Below, piece after piece: positions 34,994 to 44,480 of a DNA stretch of 64,000 nucleotides. A program made the position numbers and the translations under genes. Each line of letters begins with the position of its first letter. Positions within the stretch are counted from its first letter, which is position 1. The DNA lies in the NCBI GenBank assembly GCA_944321705.1, contig CALUMG010000005.1, forward strand, positions 62,001 through 126,000, given 5' to 3'. Under the pieces are notes generated by a model. That model searched no databases, had not been told where the DNA came from, and saw only the letters and a program-made list of their open reading frames with translations. Source of the DNA: an uncultured Muribaculaceae bacterium. Lineage in GTDB: Bacteria; Bacteroidota; Bacteroidia; Bacteroidales; Muribaculaceae.

Positions 34994-35551
34994 TTATAAA
35001 GGCTGGATTTGTAATCCGTTGAAGAGTTTTTTCATTGTTGATTCATCGACAAGCCGCTTGGCTATGGCAATGGCAAATTCGAGCGACAATCCGGCGCCTT
35101 TTCCTGTGATCAGATTTCCATCTTTGCATACGTTGCCGCCGACATATTCATAATCACTTTCCATCTCGGCTTGTACGCTTGAATGGCATGTTATTTTCTT
35201 CCCTGTCGCTATTTCGTAACGTTTCAGTACCGTCGGGCCACCGCATATTGCGGCCACGATGCGGCCGTTTTCGTAGTAATATTTCACAAGGTTTCCCACT
35301 TCAACCGAGTCGGCAAGGTTTACATATCCCGGGAATCCTCCGGGCAGGATGATGGCATCGCCATCGGTTACATCGGCCTCGTCGAGTAGCAAGTCGGCAT
35401 TTACTGTCACTTTGTGTGAAGACTTGACAGTTTTACTGTTGCCTATTGCAACAGTACATACATCGATGCGGCATCGATGCAGGATATCCACTGGGGTAAG
35501 TGCTTCGATGGTTTCAAAACCGTCGGCAAGCAGAACATAAACTTTTTTCAT
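34994..35551 (-). CDS. DJ-1/PfpI family protein (glyoxalase III/deglycase-like)
   Basis: A 185-residue DJ-1 family protein. The nucleophile elbow is AAICGGPTVL with Cys103, the acidic partner is Glu16 (GFETIEA), and ILPGGFPG is a family block. Members break down methylglyoxal or act as redox-sensing chaperones; the in vivo role differs between species. It follows a YeiH-type transporter gene by 19 bases in a shared minus-strand transcript and is followed by a terminator. Confidence 0.9.
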   Translation of the reverse strand: MKKVYVLLADGFETIEALTPVDILHRCRIDVCTVAIGNSKTVKSSHKVTVNADLLLDEADVTDGDAIILPGGFPGYVNLADSVEVGNLVKYYYENGRIVAAICGGPTVLKRYEIATGKKITCHSSVQAEMESDYEYVGGNVCKDGNLITGKGAGLSLEFAIAIAKRLVDESTMKKLFNGLQIQPL

Positions 35552-35570
35552 TGCTTAAGGAATGTTTTTC

Positions 35571-36659
35571 TTAGTTGAACATCGGAGTTATGTATTTGAC
35601 GAGAAGATAACCTCCTCCAACGAGCCAAATGTATAGCAGCCCTGCTAAGTAGAAAGGCTTGGCTCCTGCCTGTTTGAACTTTTGGATGTTTGTGTCGGTG
35701 CCGAGTGCGGTCATTGCCATCGTGAGCATGAACGTGTCAATGTATTCTATGGCTCCATTTAGCGGAATATCTTTCACGTTGTCAACTCCGCACCAATATT
35801 GAAGCAACGAGTTGACGCATATTATTGCAAGGAACCAGAATGCGAACCATGGTATGGTTATTTTACTTTTCTTGCCGGTAGCTGCATTGTTGCCACTGCT
35901 GCGGTCTTTGCGAGTGCGAGCGAGGACGAGTCCCATTATGATAAGCACCGGGGCAAGCATCATTACGCGTATCATTTTTGTTATTGTGGCAGTTCCGGCT
36001 ATTCCAAGCGAGTCGGTCGGGTCCATTGCGTTTCCTGCTCCTGCCACATGGGCCACTTCATGCAGTGTGCTGCCTGTGTATATTGCCACTTGTTGTGAAG
36101 ATAGGTCGGAAAGGATCCCGGCACGATACATTATTGGGTATATGAACATGGAAATCGTTCCGAAAATCACTACGGTCGATACTGCGATGGCTGTCTTGTG
36201 TCCTTCGCATTTCACTACGGGTTCGGCTCCGAGCACGGCGGCAGCTCCGCATATCGCACTCCCTGTCGATGTCATCAATGAAGTGTCGTTGTCGAGCTTT
36301 AGTAACTTACCAAAGGCCAAACCGAGAAAGATAGTCCCGGCCACGATTATTGCGTCGATTGTTATGGCCGGAAGCCCCACGGCGGCGACATCGGCCAAAG
36401 TGAGCCTGAAACCATATAGGACGATACCTGTGCGCAATATTTGTTTTGTACAGAATTTAATGCCCGGGACCCATGTTTCCGGCAGACGGTTGCGCAAACT
36501 GTTGGCATAGAGCATGCCAAGAATTATTCCCACGATGAGCGGGCTGAATGACAAACTTTTGACAAATGGGATTTCTGCGATATAGAATGCAGCAAACGAG
36601 AATAACGCGATTAGCAAAATTCCGTGCAGGGTGTTTCCCCTTGTACCTTTTTCAAACAT
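35571..36659 (-). CDS. YeiH-family putative sulfate exporter
   Basis: An inner-membrane protein of about 362 residues with ten or so hydrophobic helices, in the YeiH/UPF0324 family. LSFSPLIVGIILGMLYAN, TGSAICGAAAVLGAEPVV and TGSTLHEVAHVAGAGNA are strongly typical. The family is called a sulfate exporter by homology; substrate is not proven for this branch. The ATG at 36659 is preferred over a TTG at 36692, because the TTG lies inside a good -7 element (TACCTTTG), so a transcript from it would begin after that codon. Operon with the DJ-1 gene. Confidence 0.88.
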   Translation of the reverse strand: MFEKGTRGNTLHGILLIALFSFAAFYIAEIPFVKSLSFSPLIVGIILGMLYANSLRNRLPETWVPGIKFCTKQILRTGIVLYGFRLTLADVAAVGLPAITIDAIIVAGTIFLGLAFGKLLKLDNDTSLMTSTGSAICGAAAVLGAEPVVKCEGHKTAIAVSTVVIFGTISMFIYPIMYRAGILSDLSSQQVAIYTGSTLHEVAHVAGAGNAMDPTDSLGIAGTATITKMIRVMMLAPVLIIMGLVLARTRKDRSSGNNAATGKKSKITIPWFAFWFLAIICVNSLLQYWCGVDNVKDIPLNGAIEYIDTFMLTMAMTALGTDTNIQKFKQAGAKPFYLAGLLYIWLVGGGYLLVKYITPMFN

Positions 36660-36689
36660 ATTACCGATAAAATTACTGATATTCTCCTG

Positions 36690-36697
36690 CAAAGGTA
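36690..36697 (-). promoter_or_regulatory. -7 element of the YeiH gene
   Basis: TACCTTTG on the minus strand matches TAnnTTTG and places the transcript start near 36684, 25 bases before the ATG at 36659. No clear TTTG is seen about 20 bases upstream. Confidence 0.4.
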
Positions 36698-36762
36698 GTG
36701 ATAATTGTGTTATAATGCGACTTTGTAACTGTTTGTGAACATGTCGTGCGCATTTTGCATGA

Positions 36763-36803
36763 TAAAAAAAGACAGCCCGGCATTATCCCAATACCAGGCT
36801 GTC
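36763..36803 (-). terminator. Terminator after phoU
   Basis: On the minus strand GACAGCCTGGTATT pairs with AATGCCGGGCTGTC in a 14-bp stem with two G-U pairs around a five-base loop, followed by seven T residues. It ends the pst-phoU operon. Confidence 0.9.
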
Positions 36804-36838
36804 GCAAGTAAGCATTGTATTATGAATGCAGGTTGTAT

Positions 36839-37552
36839 TTAGTTGTTTGCTTCTGTAGAATTATTGTTTTCCTCATCAGAGTGTAGTATGGTCTTGCAAT
36901 GCTTCAACACTTCAGCATCGATGTAGAATATCGTTTCTTCCGACAAATTGTTGATATGGTCTCCGGCACGTTCCAACTTGCGGAACATTGCAGCGACATC
37001 AAGACACAACTTGATTTCGTCGGTATGCTCGCGAGCATAATCGGCAATTGTATCAAGAGCCTCCCTGTTTATTATGTCAAGCACCTCATCGTCTTCAAAA
37101 ACGGCTTTTGCAAGGCTGATGTCCTGCTTTTGCAAGGCATCGTAAGTGTTGCGCAGCATTTTCAATACCGAGTCGAACATCTCTTGTAATTTCAGTTTTT
37201 TGAACAGTTCCTTGCTTTCAGGCTTCAAGTTGGTGCGTATTACGAGACGTGCAATGCTATCGGCATAGTCGCCAATTCGTTCAAGGTTGTTGTTAATCTT
37301 GAGCATTGCGAGCGCAAATCGCAAGTCGACTGCGACGGGATTGTACAAGGCAATGAAATCCTCGATGTCACTGTCGATTTTCAATTCAAACGCATTTACG
37401 CGTTTCTCTCTTGCCACAACTTTGTCGACAAGGTCGATATCTATTTCAAGTACGGCCTTGCAGGCATCTGCAAGTTGTTGGTAAACGAGTTTCCACATTT
37501 CGTTTACTTCATCCTTTATTGCTTGGAGTTCGTTCTCTACAAATTTTACCAT
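36839..37552 (-). CDS. phoU: Phosphate signalling protein PhoU
   Basis: A 237-residue all-helical protein made of two PhoU three-helix repeats (about 10-105 and 120-215). The metal-cluster motif region LERIGDYADSIA in the first repeat and LERAGDHINNLSE in the second match the E/DxxxD patterns of PhoU. It links the Pst transporter to the PhoR/PhoB-type two-component system and restrains the phosphate response when phosphate is ample. It is the last gene of the pst operon, 73 bases after pstB. Confidence 0.93.
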   Translation of the reverse strand: MVKFVENELQAIKDEVNEMWKLVYQQLADACKAVLEIDIDLVDKVVAREKRVNAFELKIDSDIEDFIALYNPVAVDLRFALAMLKINNNLERIGDYADSIARLVIRTNLKPESKELFKKLKLQEMFDSVLKMLRNTYDALQKQDISLAKAVFEDDEVLDIINREALDTIADYAREHTDEIKLCLDVAAMFRKLERAGDHINNLSEETIFYIDAEVLKHCKTILHSDEENNNSTEANN

Positions 37553-37625
37553 GGCTTAAATGTGAATGTTGAGGTGAATAATGAATTGTGTAGGCACAAA
37601 ATAAGTCAGAATTCGGGATATTTCA

Positions 37626-38378
37626 TCAACCGAAGCGGCCTGTGATGTAATTTTGTGTCGTTTCTTTTGAAGGATTGGTGAATATTTTCTTTGTGTCGTC
37701 ATATTCAACCATCTCTCCGAGATAAAAGAATGCGGTTTTGTTGCTCACGCGAGCAGCCTGCTGCATGCTGTGGGTGACGATTATAATGGTTGTTTGCGAG
37801 CTCAATTCGCAAATCAATTCTTCTATTTTTGCTGTCGAAATAGGGTCGAGAGCCGAAGCCGGTTCATCCATGAGCAGCACCGATGGTTCTACTGCCATTG
37901 CCCTTGCGATGCACAAGCGTTGCTGTTGGCCTCCCGACAAGGCATAGGCCGATTCTTTCAATTTGTCTTTCACTTCCACCCATAAAGCAGCTCCCTTTAG
38001 GGCAGTTTCGACACGTTCTTCAATGAAAGCCTTATCCTTTATACCGTTTACGCGCAAGCCGTAAGCCACATTCTCAAATATGCTTTTGGGAAATGGGTTG
38101 GGACGTTGGAACACCATTCCGACATTTTTCCTCAATTTGTCCACGTCGACCGACTTGTCGTATATGTTTTGGCCGTCGATAAGGATTTCTCCTGTCAGTC
38201 GAGAACCCGGAATTAGGTCGTTCATGCGGTTGAACAAGCGCAAGAACGTGGATTTTCCACAACCCGAAGGGCCAATGAATGCCACGACTTGGTTATTGGG
38301 AATATTGATGCTGATGCCTTTTAGAGCATGGAAGTCTCCGTAATAGAAATTTACGTTTTTAGCTTCGATTTTGTCCAT
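37626..38378 (-). CDS. pstB: Phosphate ABC transporter ATPase PstB
   Basis: A 250-residue ABC ATPase. Walker A is GPSGCGKST at 36-44, the signature is LSGGQQQR, Walker B is [13 protein letters not shown], and the PstB-specific [15 protein letters not shown] is present. It powers high-affinity phosphate uptake with PstA and PstC. It starts 21 bases after pstA. Confidence 0.97.
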   Translation of the reverse strand: MDKIEAKNVNFYYGDFHALKGISINIPNNQVVAFIGPSGCGKSTFLRLFNRMNDLIPGSRLTGEILIDGQNIYDKSVDVDKLRKNVGMVFQRPNPFPKSIFENVAYGLRVNGIKDKAFIEERVETALKGAALWVEVKDKLKESAYALSGGQQQRLCIARAMAVEPSVLLMDEPASALDPISTAKIEELICELSSQTTIIIVTHSMQQAARVSNKTAFFYLGEMVEYDDTKKIFTNPSKETTQNYITGRFG

Positions 38379-38399
38379 ACTTGTATATAGCGATATGTT

Positions 38400-39284
38400 T
38401 TATTTCGATTTTAGTTTGTTTTCAAAATATTTGCGAACGCCATTGGCGAGCAAGTTCATGATTAATACAATCACAATCAGCACGAATGCCGTTCCGTAGG
38501 CGATAGGCATTTGAGCTTCGATGTCGGTCCCGCTGGTGGCCACGACATACAAGTGATAGGGCAATGCCATGCACTGGTCGAAAATGCTTTCCGGCAGACG
38601 AGGCAGGAAGTAGGCAGCGCAAGTGAAAAGGATAGGAGCGGTTTCGCCCGACACGCGTCCCAACGAAAGAATCAGGCCTGTGATTACACGAGGCATGGCC
38701 ATCGGCAGAAGTACTTTCCATATCGTCTGGGCTTTGGTCGCACCAAGGGCGAGGCTACCTTCTCGATAACTGTTTGGAATGTCCTTGAAAGCTTCCTCGG
38801 TTGTCCTGATGACGATAGGCAGGGCAAGAAGCCCGAGTGTGAGAGAGCCTGCAAGGATACTGTCGCCGAAATCAAGGTAGTTTACGAAACATGCCATGCC
38901 AAACAAGCCGAATACTATCGACGGGATACCGGCGAGGTTGTTGGTCATTGTGCGAATAAAGTTCACTAATTTGCCTTGCGGAGCATATTCGTTCATGTAG
39001 ATACCGCTCATTACTCCTACGGGGAATGCAAAAATCGCGCTTCCCACCATGAGCCAGAATGTACCCACTATGGCCGGCATGATTCCGCCTTTTGTCATTC
39101 CGTCGGTTGGCGGCTGGGTCAGGAAATCCCAGTTTACTACGCCAATGCCTTTTATGATGATGAATCCGAGAATCACGAACAATATCAATACCACACAATA
39201 GCTTAATGCGCGGAACACACCGAATGCCAAACGCTGAATGCCGTGTTTGCGACGTGCGTAAGATTGATTTATTTCTATAGCCAT
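38400..39284 (-). CDS. pstA: Phosphate ABC transporter permease PstA
   Basis: A 294-residue inner-membrane permease with six membrane segments. GGIMPAIVGTFWLM opens the conserved domain, and the EAA loop facing PstB reads YREGSLALGATKAQTIWKVLLPMAMPRVITG. Forms the channel with PstC. The start lies eight bases after pstC. Confidence 0.96.
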   Translation of the reverse strand: MAIEINQSYARRKHGIQRLAFGVFRALSYCVVLILFVILGFIIIKGIGVVNWDFLTQPPTDGMTKGGIMPAIVGTFWLMVGSAIFAFPVGVMSGIYMNEYAPQGKLVNFIRTMTNNLAGIPSIVFGLFGMACFVNYLDFGDSILAGSLTLGLLALPIVIRTTEEAFKDIPNSYREGSLALGATKAQTIWKVLLPMAMPRVITGLILSLGRVSGETAPILFTCAAYFLPRLPESIFDQCMALPYHLYVVATSGTDIEAQMPIAYGTAFVLIVIVLIMNLLANGVRKYFENKLKSK

Positions 39285-39292
39285 GATAATGA

Positions 39293-40486
39293 TTATCTTT
39301 TTAGTTTATTGCGGGCCGAAACTATTTCGACACAAGAGTTGATGATGAGTGTTATGAAGAATAGGATTACGCCGAGCAAGAACAGCGATTGGTAGTGTGC
39401 GCCTCCTGCTGGAGCTTCTCCAAGTTCGGCTGCTATGGTGGCTGGAATCGTGCGTAGCGGTTCAAGGATGCTTGTCGGGATGACAGCGGCATTACCTGTT
39501 ACCATCAACACGGCCATCGTTTCGCCTATGGCGCGCCCAATGCCGAGTACTACGCCCGAAGTTATGCCCGAGATGGAGAATGGGATGACAACTTTGTAGA
39601 TTGTTTGCCATTGGGTGGCACCCAATGCGAGACTTGCTTCCCTCATTGTGCGTGGGCAGCTACGCATGGCATCCTCGGCCACCGTGATTATGGTCGGCAG
39701 AGCCATGATGGCAAGCACGATACTTCCGGCGAGTCCCGATTCACCGACAGGCAGATTGAATGTCCTTTGGAGCAAAGGGACAATCACGGCGAGTCCGAAG
39801 AATCCATAGACTACCGAAGGGATGCCGTTAAGCAACTCGATAATAGGTTTCAATGCTTTGCGAACTTTGGAATTGGCCACTTCGGCAAGGTAGATTGAAA
39901 CAGCAAGCCCGAATGGCAATGCGATGAGTATTGCGAAGAAGCTTACCCATATTGTGCCGCTCAATAGCGGCAGGATGCCGAAGATGGGCGACGGCGTGGC
40001 AGTGGGGAACCATTCAGTGCCAAACAGCACGTCTTTCACCGGAATGGTATTGTCTTTTATCATGTTGATTTCGGTCCTGCCTTCGACAAGGGTTGTCGGG
40101 ACGAAGGCTATCATGCCGGGGTTGTCCTGTATTTGCTCGACAATCTTGTCTCCGGCATACTGGTACTCATCTCCCAATTGCTCTTCGGTGTATATTTTAT
40201 CAAGGTCTTCAAGGCGGAATACTTTTACAGGCATGTCCTTGCCACCGACTTCTTCCCAATTTGTGATTTCTTCGTCAAACAGGTCCTTTATTTGCAACGC
40301 GCTAAGGGTTTTGACATCATTTTGCTTGTTTAGGGCAAGCACATATCCGTCTTCCACTACCGGTTGGTTGAACAAGCCTACTGCTTCGGTGAAAAGAAAT
40401 GCAATGATGAGCAGTATGACAACACTGGTAGTGAATCCGCTGACGGTGAAGATGCGTTTTGCCGCAATGTCAATCAATTTTTTCAT
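39293..40486 (-). CDS. pstC: Phosphate ABC transporter permease PstC with a PstS-like periplasmic insert
   Basis: A 397-residue permease, about 90 residues longer than E. coli PstC. The C-terminal 230 residues are standard PstC: PLLSGTIWVSFFAILIALP, the EAA loop MREASLALGATQWQTIYKVVIP and GIGRAIGETMAVLM. Between helix 1 (about 15-38) and helix 2 (about 168) lies a roughly 110-residue periplasmic segment. It resembles part of the neighbouring PstS: ITNWEEVGGKD here against ITNWKEVGGED there, preceded by matching LxxxQ-LF/IF patterns and followed by a similar IVEQIQDNPGMIAFV stretch. This looks like a half phosphate-binding lobe fused into the permease. Confidence 0.92.
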   Translation of the reverse strand: MKKLIDIAAKRIFTVSGFTTSVVILLIIAFLFTEAVGLFNQPVVEDGYVLALNKQNDVKTLSALQIKDLFDEEITNWEEVGGKDMPVKVFRLEDLDKIYTEEQLGDEYQYAGDKIVEQIQDNPGMIAFVPTTLVEGRTEINMIKDNTIPVKDVLFGTEWFPTATPSPIFGILPLLSGTIWVSFFAILIALPFGLAVSIYLAEVANSKVRKALKPIIELLNGIPSVVYGFFGLAVIVPLLQRTFNLPVGESGLAGSIVLAIMALPTIITVAEDAMRSCPRTMREASLALGATQWQTIYKVVIPFSISGITSGVVLGIGRAIGETMAVLMVTGNAAVIPTSILEPLRTIPATIAAELGEAPAGGAHYQSLFLLGVILFFITLIINSCVEIVSARNKLKR

Positions 40487-40512
40487 CAGTCAGTATTGTT
40501 TTTGATTATTTA

Positions 40513-41328
40513 TTATCTTGGGATGAAGCCCATTTCAAGTGTTTTCTTTTGTCCTTCGGGCGAGGATGTGTAGTTGATGAAAGGCATCACTGCTGCTTCA
40601 TTCGTTTTCTCATAATAATAGTATAGAGGGCGTACCACAGGATATTCTTTCTTTAAAGCCGCCTCTATCGAGGGCGCAATGTAATTTTTGCCTTGGTCGT
40701 ATGATACTTGTATTGCCTTTACCATAGGGTTCAAATAAGCAAGTCCCACATATCCTATTGCACCTCGGGTCTGGCTGACCGATTGGATGATTGCGCCTGT
40801 CGCAGGCATTGACAACACGCTGCTCATGTAGTTTTTGTTGTGCAGCACACTTTCTTTGAAAAACTCGTAAGTTCCTGATGAAGTTTCTCTCGAATACACT
40901 ATTATTTTAGCATCTTCTCCGCCGACTTCTTTCCAGTTGGTTATTTTCCCTCGGAATATTGCTTCCAGTTGTTCGCGAGTCAGTTTTGAAACAGGATTGG
41001 ACGGATTTACGATGATTGCGAGGGCGTCATAGGCAACAATCACTTCGCAAGGGTTTTGCCCGGCTTGCTTCATTTTCATTTTTTCACCGAATTTGATTTT
41101 TCGGGAAGCCATTGCGATGTCGGTCGTTCCATCGAGCAAAGCCGAAATCCCTACGCCACTACCACCTCCGGTGACTGTCACGGTGGCTTGAGGATTTTCA
41201 TTCATGAACATTTCCGAAAGGGTTTGTGTCAGTGGTAACACAGTGTCGCTGCCTTTAATGCGCTGAGCCAGGGAAGTACCCGAAAAACTGCATAACAAAA
41301 CAACAACTAAAAAAATGCAATTCCTCAT
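40513..41328 (-). CDS. pstS: Phosphate-binding protein PstS
   Basis: A 271-residue periplasmic binding protein with a signal peptide (MRNCIFLVVVLLCSFSG, cleaved before QRIKGSDT). Phosphate-site residues are visible: GSDTVLPL, the GGGSGVGI loop, MASRKI and SRETSSGTYEF. It delivers phosphate to PstC/PstA. It is first in the operon pstS-pstC-pstA-pstB-phoU. A three-copy 11-bp-phased repeat and a consensus -7 element lie just upstream, so it is probably induced on phosphate starvation. Confidence 0.95.
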   Translation of the reverse strand: MRNCIFLVVVLLCSFSGTSLAQRIKGSDTVLPLTQTLSEMFMNENPQATVTVTGGGSGVGISALLDGTTDIAMASRKIKFGEKMKMKQAGQNPCEVIVAYDALAIIVNPSNPVSKLTREQLEAIFRGKITNWKEVGGEDAKIIVYSRETSSGTYEFFKESVLHNKNYMSSVLSMPATGAIIQSVSQTRGAIGYVGLAYLNPMVKAIQVSYDQGKNYIAPSIEAALKKEYPVVRPLYYYYEKTNEAAVMPFINYTSSPEGQKKTLEMGFIPR

Positions 41329-41357
41329 AATTAATGCTTAACAATCTTTTCTTGCCG

Positions 41358-41365
41358 CAAAGTTA
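41358..41365 (-). promoter_or_regulatory. -7 element of the pst operon
   Basis: TAACTTTG on the minus strand is a full TAnnTTTG match, 30 bases before the pstS ATG. No TTTG lies 19-21 bases upstream; the direct repeats at 41387-41414 occupy that place instead, as expected of an activator-dependent promoter. Confidence 0.6.
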
Positions 41366-41386
41366 TTTCTAATATATAAGAAACAT

Positions 41387-41414
41387 GTAACAATTGTGTT
41401 ACATTTGCGTTACA
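41387..41414 (-). promoter_or_regulatory. Pho-box candidate: three direct repeats with 11-bp period
   Basis: On the plus strand the repeats are GTAACA (41387), GTTACA (41398) and GTTACA (41409), each exactly 11 bases apart; on the operon's strand they read TGTAAC, TGTAAC, TGTTAC. PhoB/PhoP-type regulators bind 6-7 base direct repeats with 11-bp spacing, and this set overlaps the -33 position 21 bases before the -7 element. Confidence 0.6.
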
Positions 41415-41480
41415 GGATTGTTTTTGCAGTAATTGATTGTCTTTGCTTGTGTTACACGACAATGGCGCGGAAGATTGTAA

Positions 41481-42872
41481 TTAGATGGTTTTCAATATTC
41501 CGGGTTCGGTTTCGGGAATATGCGTGCTGCGTATTCTCCATTCTTTTGGATACATGTTGTTGGCCCTGTTGCCAAGTTGCTTGGCAAAACACACCGGTGT
41601 CACATTGTGAGTGAGCAATGTATAGCCTCGTGGGGCATCGATTGAGACAGATTCGCCTCGCAGGAATGCGATGGTATCGCGATAGTCAATTTCAGCCGTG
41701 TTAAATCGGTTCTTGTCGAGCATTGAGCTCATTGCAAGTGATTGTGATGGAACAATGTCTTTGCCTTTTAACGAAGCAATGCCTATACCTGCATATATTG
41801 AACGAAGGTTGCTGACCAGCAAGGATACAGCTTCTAAGTGCCGGTTGTCGATGGCATAGATGAAATCTTCTCGTTGTGAGAATGAATATTGGTCATTAAT
41901 CAACCATCTTTTTACGTTATCATCAATTTTTAACGTGTTTTTTGCCGCTTTCTTGCGGTTGTCTTTTGATTTGGCAGTTATTGGTTTGATATCACCGTCG
42001 GGCTTGCGCAATGCACACACAAACAGGCCCTCGCCGCGAGTCATGTGCGGCAGGAAGCGGCAGCATTCGGGCAGATTGCCTAATCCGCGATGAATATTCC
42101 ATTCGTGAGGAATGTCAAGATTGAGCGGTGTTGCGCCATAAGTGTCGATTATGTATTCCACAATGTCTTCATTTTCATTGCGATTGAATGTGCATGTGCT
42201 ATATATGAACAATCCTCCTGGTTTCAATGCGTTCCACACGTTGTCGATGATGTCGCGTTGACGGCAGGCGCATTGTTCCACAAGCGAAGGTGTCCATTGA
42301 GTCACGGCCTCAGGGTCTTTTCTGAACATGCCTTCACCGCTACATGGAACATCGGCTGCTATTACGTCGAAAAAATGTGTAAGTCGGCCTATGTTGGCAC
42401 TGTCGTCGTTTGTTACGACACAATTAGGATTGCCCCATTTTATTATGTTTTCTTTAAGAATGTTGGCGCGTTGTGACACAATCTCGTTGCAAACGAGTAA
42501 AGACCCCTCGGGTAAAGCTCCGGCTGCTGTTGTGCTTTTGCCTCCGGGAGCTGCGCACAAGTCGAGATACTTGACAGGCATGTCGATAAATTTCCTGATG
42601 ATGTAATCCAAAATCATTGAGGAAGCATCTTGGACATAATACAAGCCTGAGTGAAACGCAGGGTCGAATGTGAACGCTTCTCGCTCGGGAAGGTAAAATC
42701 CGGTGTTGCACCAAGGGACGCGTTCGGCATGTTGGGGCATGGCTTTGGTTTTTGCCGCGTTCACGCGTATCGACACTGTGGCGTCGGTGGTCATTATGGC
42801 ATTGAGCATTTCGGAACTTTCATCGGGGAATAAGTCTCGTATTTGCTTTATGAACTGGTCGTGCAGGGTCAT
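41481..42872 (-). CDS. rsmF: rRNA cytosine-C5 methyltransferase (RsmF/NOL1 family)
   Basis: A 463-residue SAM-dependent methyltransferase. SIRVNAAKT is the N-terminal block, CAAPGGKSTTAAG binds SAM, DVPCSGEGMFRKD is motif IV with the releasing Cys, and YSTCTFNRNENE is motif VI with the nucleophile Cys. The C-terminal part is an RsmF-type RNA-binding region (to GYTLLTHNVTPVCFAKQLGNR). It should methylate 16S rRNA, by homology C1407. The ATG at 42872 is chosen; the frame is open 140 codons further upstream but without conserved sequence, and it would overlap the divergent tcdA gene. Confidence 0.9.
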   Translation of the reverse strand: MTLHDQFIKQIRDLFPDESSEMLNAIMTTDATVSIRVNAAKTKAMPQHAERVPWCNTGFYLPEREAFTFDPAFHSGLYYVQDASSMILDYIIRKFIDMPVKYLDLCAAPGGKSTTAAGALPEGSLLVCNEIVSQRANILKENIIKWGNPNCVVTNDDSANIGRLTHFFDVIAADVPCSGEGMFRKDPEAVTQWTPSLVEQCACRQRDIIDNVWNALKPGGLFIYSTCTFNRNENEDIVEYIIDTYGATPLNLDIPHEWNIHRGLGNLPECCRFLPHMTRGEGLFVCALRKPDGDIKPITAKSKDNRKKAAKNTLKIDDNVKRWLINDQYSFSQREDFIYAIDNRHLEAVSLLVSNLRSIYAGIGIASLKGKDIVPSQSLAMSSMLDKNRFNTAEIDYRDTIAFLRGESVSIDAPRGYTLLTHNVTPVCFAKQLGNRANNMYPKEWRIRSTHIPETEPGILKTI

Positions 42873-42899
42873 TTTTATAATAACAGCTTGTTTCGTGTG

Positions 42900-42907
42900 C
42901 AAATGTA
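42900..42907 (-). promoter_or_regulatory. -7 element of rsmF
   Basis: TACATTTG on the minus strand is a full TAnnTTTG match, 28 bases before the rsmF ATG. The -33 region has no TTTG. It supports the short rsmF start. Confidence 0.4.
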
Positions 42908-43079
42908 CGAAATAAGTGCCTAATCTTTGCGTTTTGATGGTTTTGTGAAGCATGAAAGATGTGATTGCTAAATTTAGACAAAGGCTCACATGTCTTTTCA
43001 AAGTTTTTTTATAACTTCGTTGCCCGGAACGTTTTTTGGAACAAAGATTAAAAAAGCGTTTCATCAATTGCATTTTGAG

Positions 43080-43799
43080 ATGAACTTGAATTGGAATGAA
43101 CGGACACGCCTGTTGCTGGGCGAAGATGCGGTCGGGCGATTGGCCGCGTCTCGCGTGCTGGTGGTGGGTGTAGGCGGTGTAGGAGCTTATGCCGTTGAAA
43201 TGCTCGTTCGTGCCGGTGTCGGACATATAACCATCGTTGATGGCGACTCGGTCAGCGTAACCAATCTTAACCGGCAATTGCCGGCATTGCATTCAACATT
43301 GGATCGTGAAAAGGTCGATGTCATGAAGCATCGTATCAAGGATATAAATCCCGAAGCCACAGTGTCGGCCTTGAAGATGTTTGTAACAGTCGAGACGGTG
43401 CCTCAATTGTTGGCGCAAGGATTTGATTATGTAATCGATGCCATCGACTCAATAGCTCCTAAAGTGGCATTGATAGAATATTGCCTGCGTGAAGGGATAG
43501 GCATTATTTCGTCGATGGGAGCCGGAGGTCGTCTCGACCCCACGGCGGTCAAGTATGCCGACATAGCTGATACTTGCCACGATGGGCTGGCTAAGGCCGT
43601 GCGCGTGAGGCTGCGTGAGCATGGAATACGTCGAGGTTTGATGACCGTGTGGAGCAATGAGCCGCCAGTGCGTTCGTCGCTATTGATGACTGATGGCGAA
43701 TGCAATAAACGTTCTTCTTATGGAACAGTTAGCTACATGCCATGCGTGTTTGGATGCATGCTTGCCGCACATGTCATAAAGAAATTGAGCAATATATGA
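43080..43799 (+). CDS. tcdA: tRNA threonylcarbamoyladenosine dehydratase (TcdA/CsdL)
   Basis: A 239-residue ThiF/E1-like enzyme. The ATP-binding [17 protein letters not shown], the acidic IVDGDSV and LNRQLPAL are E1-type blocks, and [11 protein letters not shown] plus [12 protein letters not shown] match TcdA. It cyclises t6A to ct6A in ANN-decoding tRNAs. ATG 43080 (MNLNWNERT) is chosen because homology starts there; the open frame upstream to 42990 adds 30 unrelated residues. Its stop overlaps the start of lolD (ATGA). Confidence 0.9.
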   Translation: MNLNWNERTRLLLGEDAVGRLAASRVLVVGVGGVGAYAVEMLVRAGVGHITIVDGDSVSVTNLNRQLPALHSTLDREKVDVMKHRIKDINPEATVSALKMFVTVETVPQLLAQGFDYVIDAIDSIAPKVALIEYCLREGIGIISSMGAGGRLDPTAVKYADIADTCHDGLAKAVRVRLREHGIRRGLMTVWSNEPPVRSSLLMTDGECNKRSSYGTVSYMPCVFGCMLAAHVIKKLSNI

Positions 43800-44467
43800 T
43801 AGAAGCTACGGGTATAAACAAGTATTACGGGTCGTTGCATGTGTTGCGCGACGTGTCGTTGACGATAAGCAAGGCCGAAGTCGTTTCCATCATTGGAAGA
43901 AGTGGCGCGGGGAAAACCACGTTGTTGCAGATTCTTGGCACGCTCGACATGCCCGATAGCGGAAAAGTTGTTTATGGCGGTGTGGATGTGTTGAAGTTGC
44001 GTGACAAGGAGCTTGCCCGTTTCCGTAACAGGAACATAGGTTTCGTGTTCCAATTCCATCAGTTGCTGCCTGAGTTCACAGCGGTCGAGAATGTCATGAT
44101 ACCTGCTCTCATAGGTGGCGACAAGCAATCGGAAGCGCAGAAGCGTGCAATAGAGTTGCTCGATTACATGGGGCTTGCCGAGCGTGCAAAGCACAAGCCG
44201 GCTCAATTATCGGGCGGTGAGAAACAGCGCGTTGCTGTGGCAAGAGCATTGATAAATCATCCATCGGTGATATTTGCCGACGAGCCTTCGGGCAGTCTTG
44301 ATTCGCAAAACAAGCAGGAATTGCACAAGTTGTTCTTCAAGTTGCGCGATGAAATGGGTCAGACGTTTGTAATAGTCACTCATGATGAGGTCCTTGCAAA
44401 AGATGCCGACCGAGTTGTTCATATGAACGATGGCATGATAATTGCTCCTGATTCATTAGTCGGCTAA
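43796..44467 (+). CDS. lolD: LolD-like ABC transporter ATPase
   Basis: A 223-residue ABC ATPase of the LolD/MacB group. Walker A is GRSGAGKTT at 34-42, the signature [15 protein letters not shown], Walker [14 protein letters not shown]. LolD extracts lipoproteins from the inner membrane with LolC/E, which are not in this window. ATG 43796 overlaps the tcdA stop. A MacB-like role remains possible. Confidence 0.85.
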   Translation: MIEATGINKYYGSLHVLRDVSLTISKAEVVSIIGRSGAGKTTLLQILGTLDMPDSGKVVYGGVDVLKLRDKELARFRNRNIGFVFQFHQLLPEFTAVENVMIPALIGGDKQSEAQKRAIELLDYMGLAERAKHKPAQLSGGEKQRVAVARALINHPSVIFADEPSGSLDSQNKQELHKLFFKLRDEMGQTFVIVTHDEVLAKDADRVVHMNDGMIIAPDSLVG

Positions 44468-44480
44468 AGATTTTTGATGC

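Noticed and set aside
41481..43292. 603-residue version of rsmF
   Set aside because: The first 140 codons have no conserved sequence, overlap the divergent tcdA gene, and lie upstream of a good -7 element.
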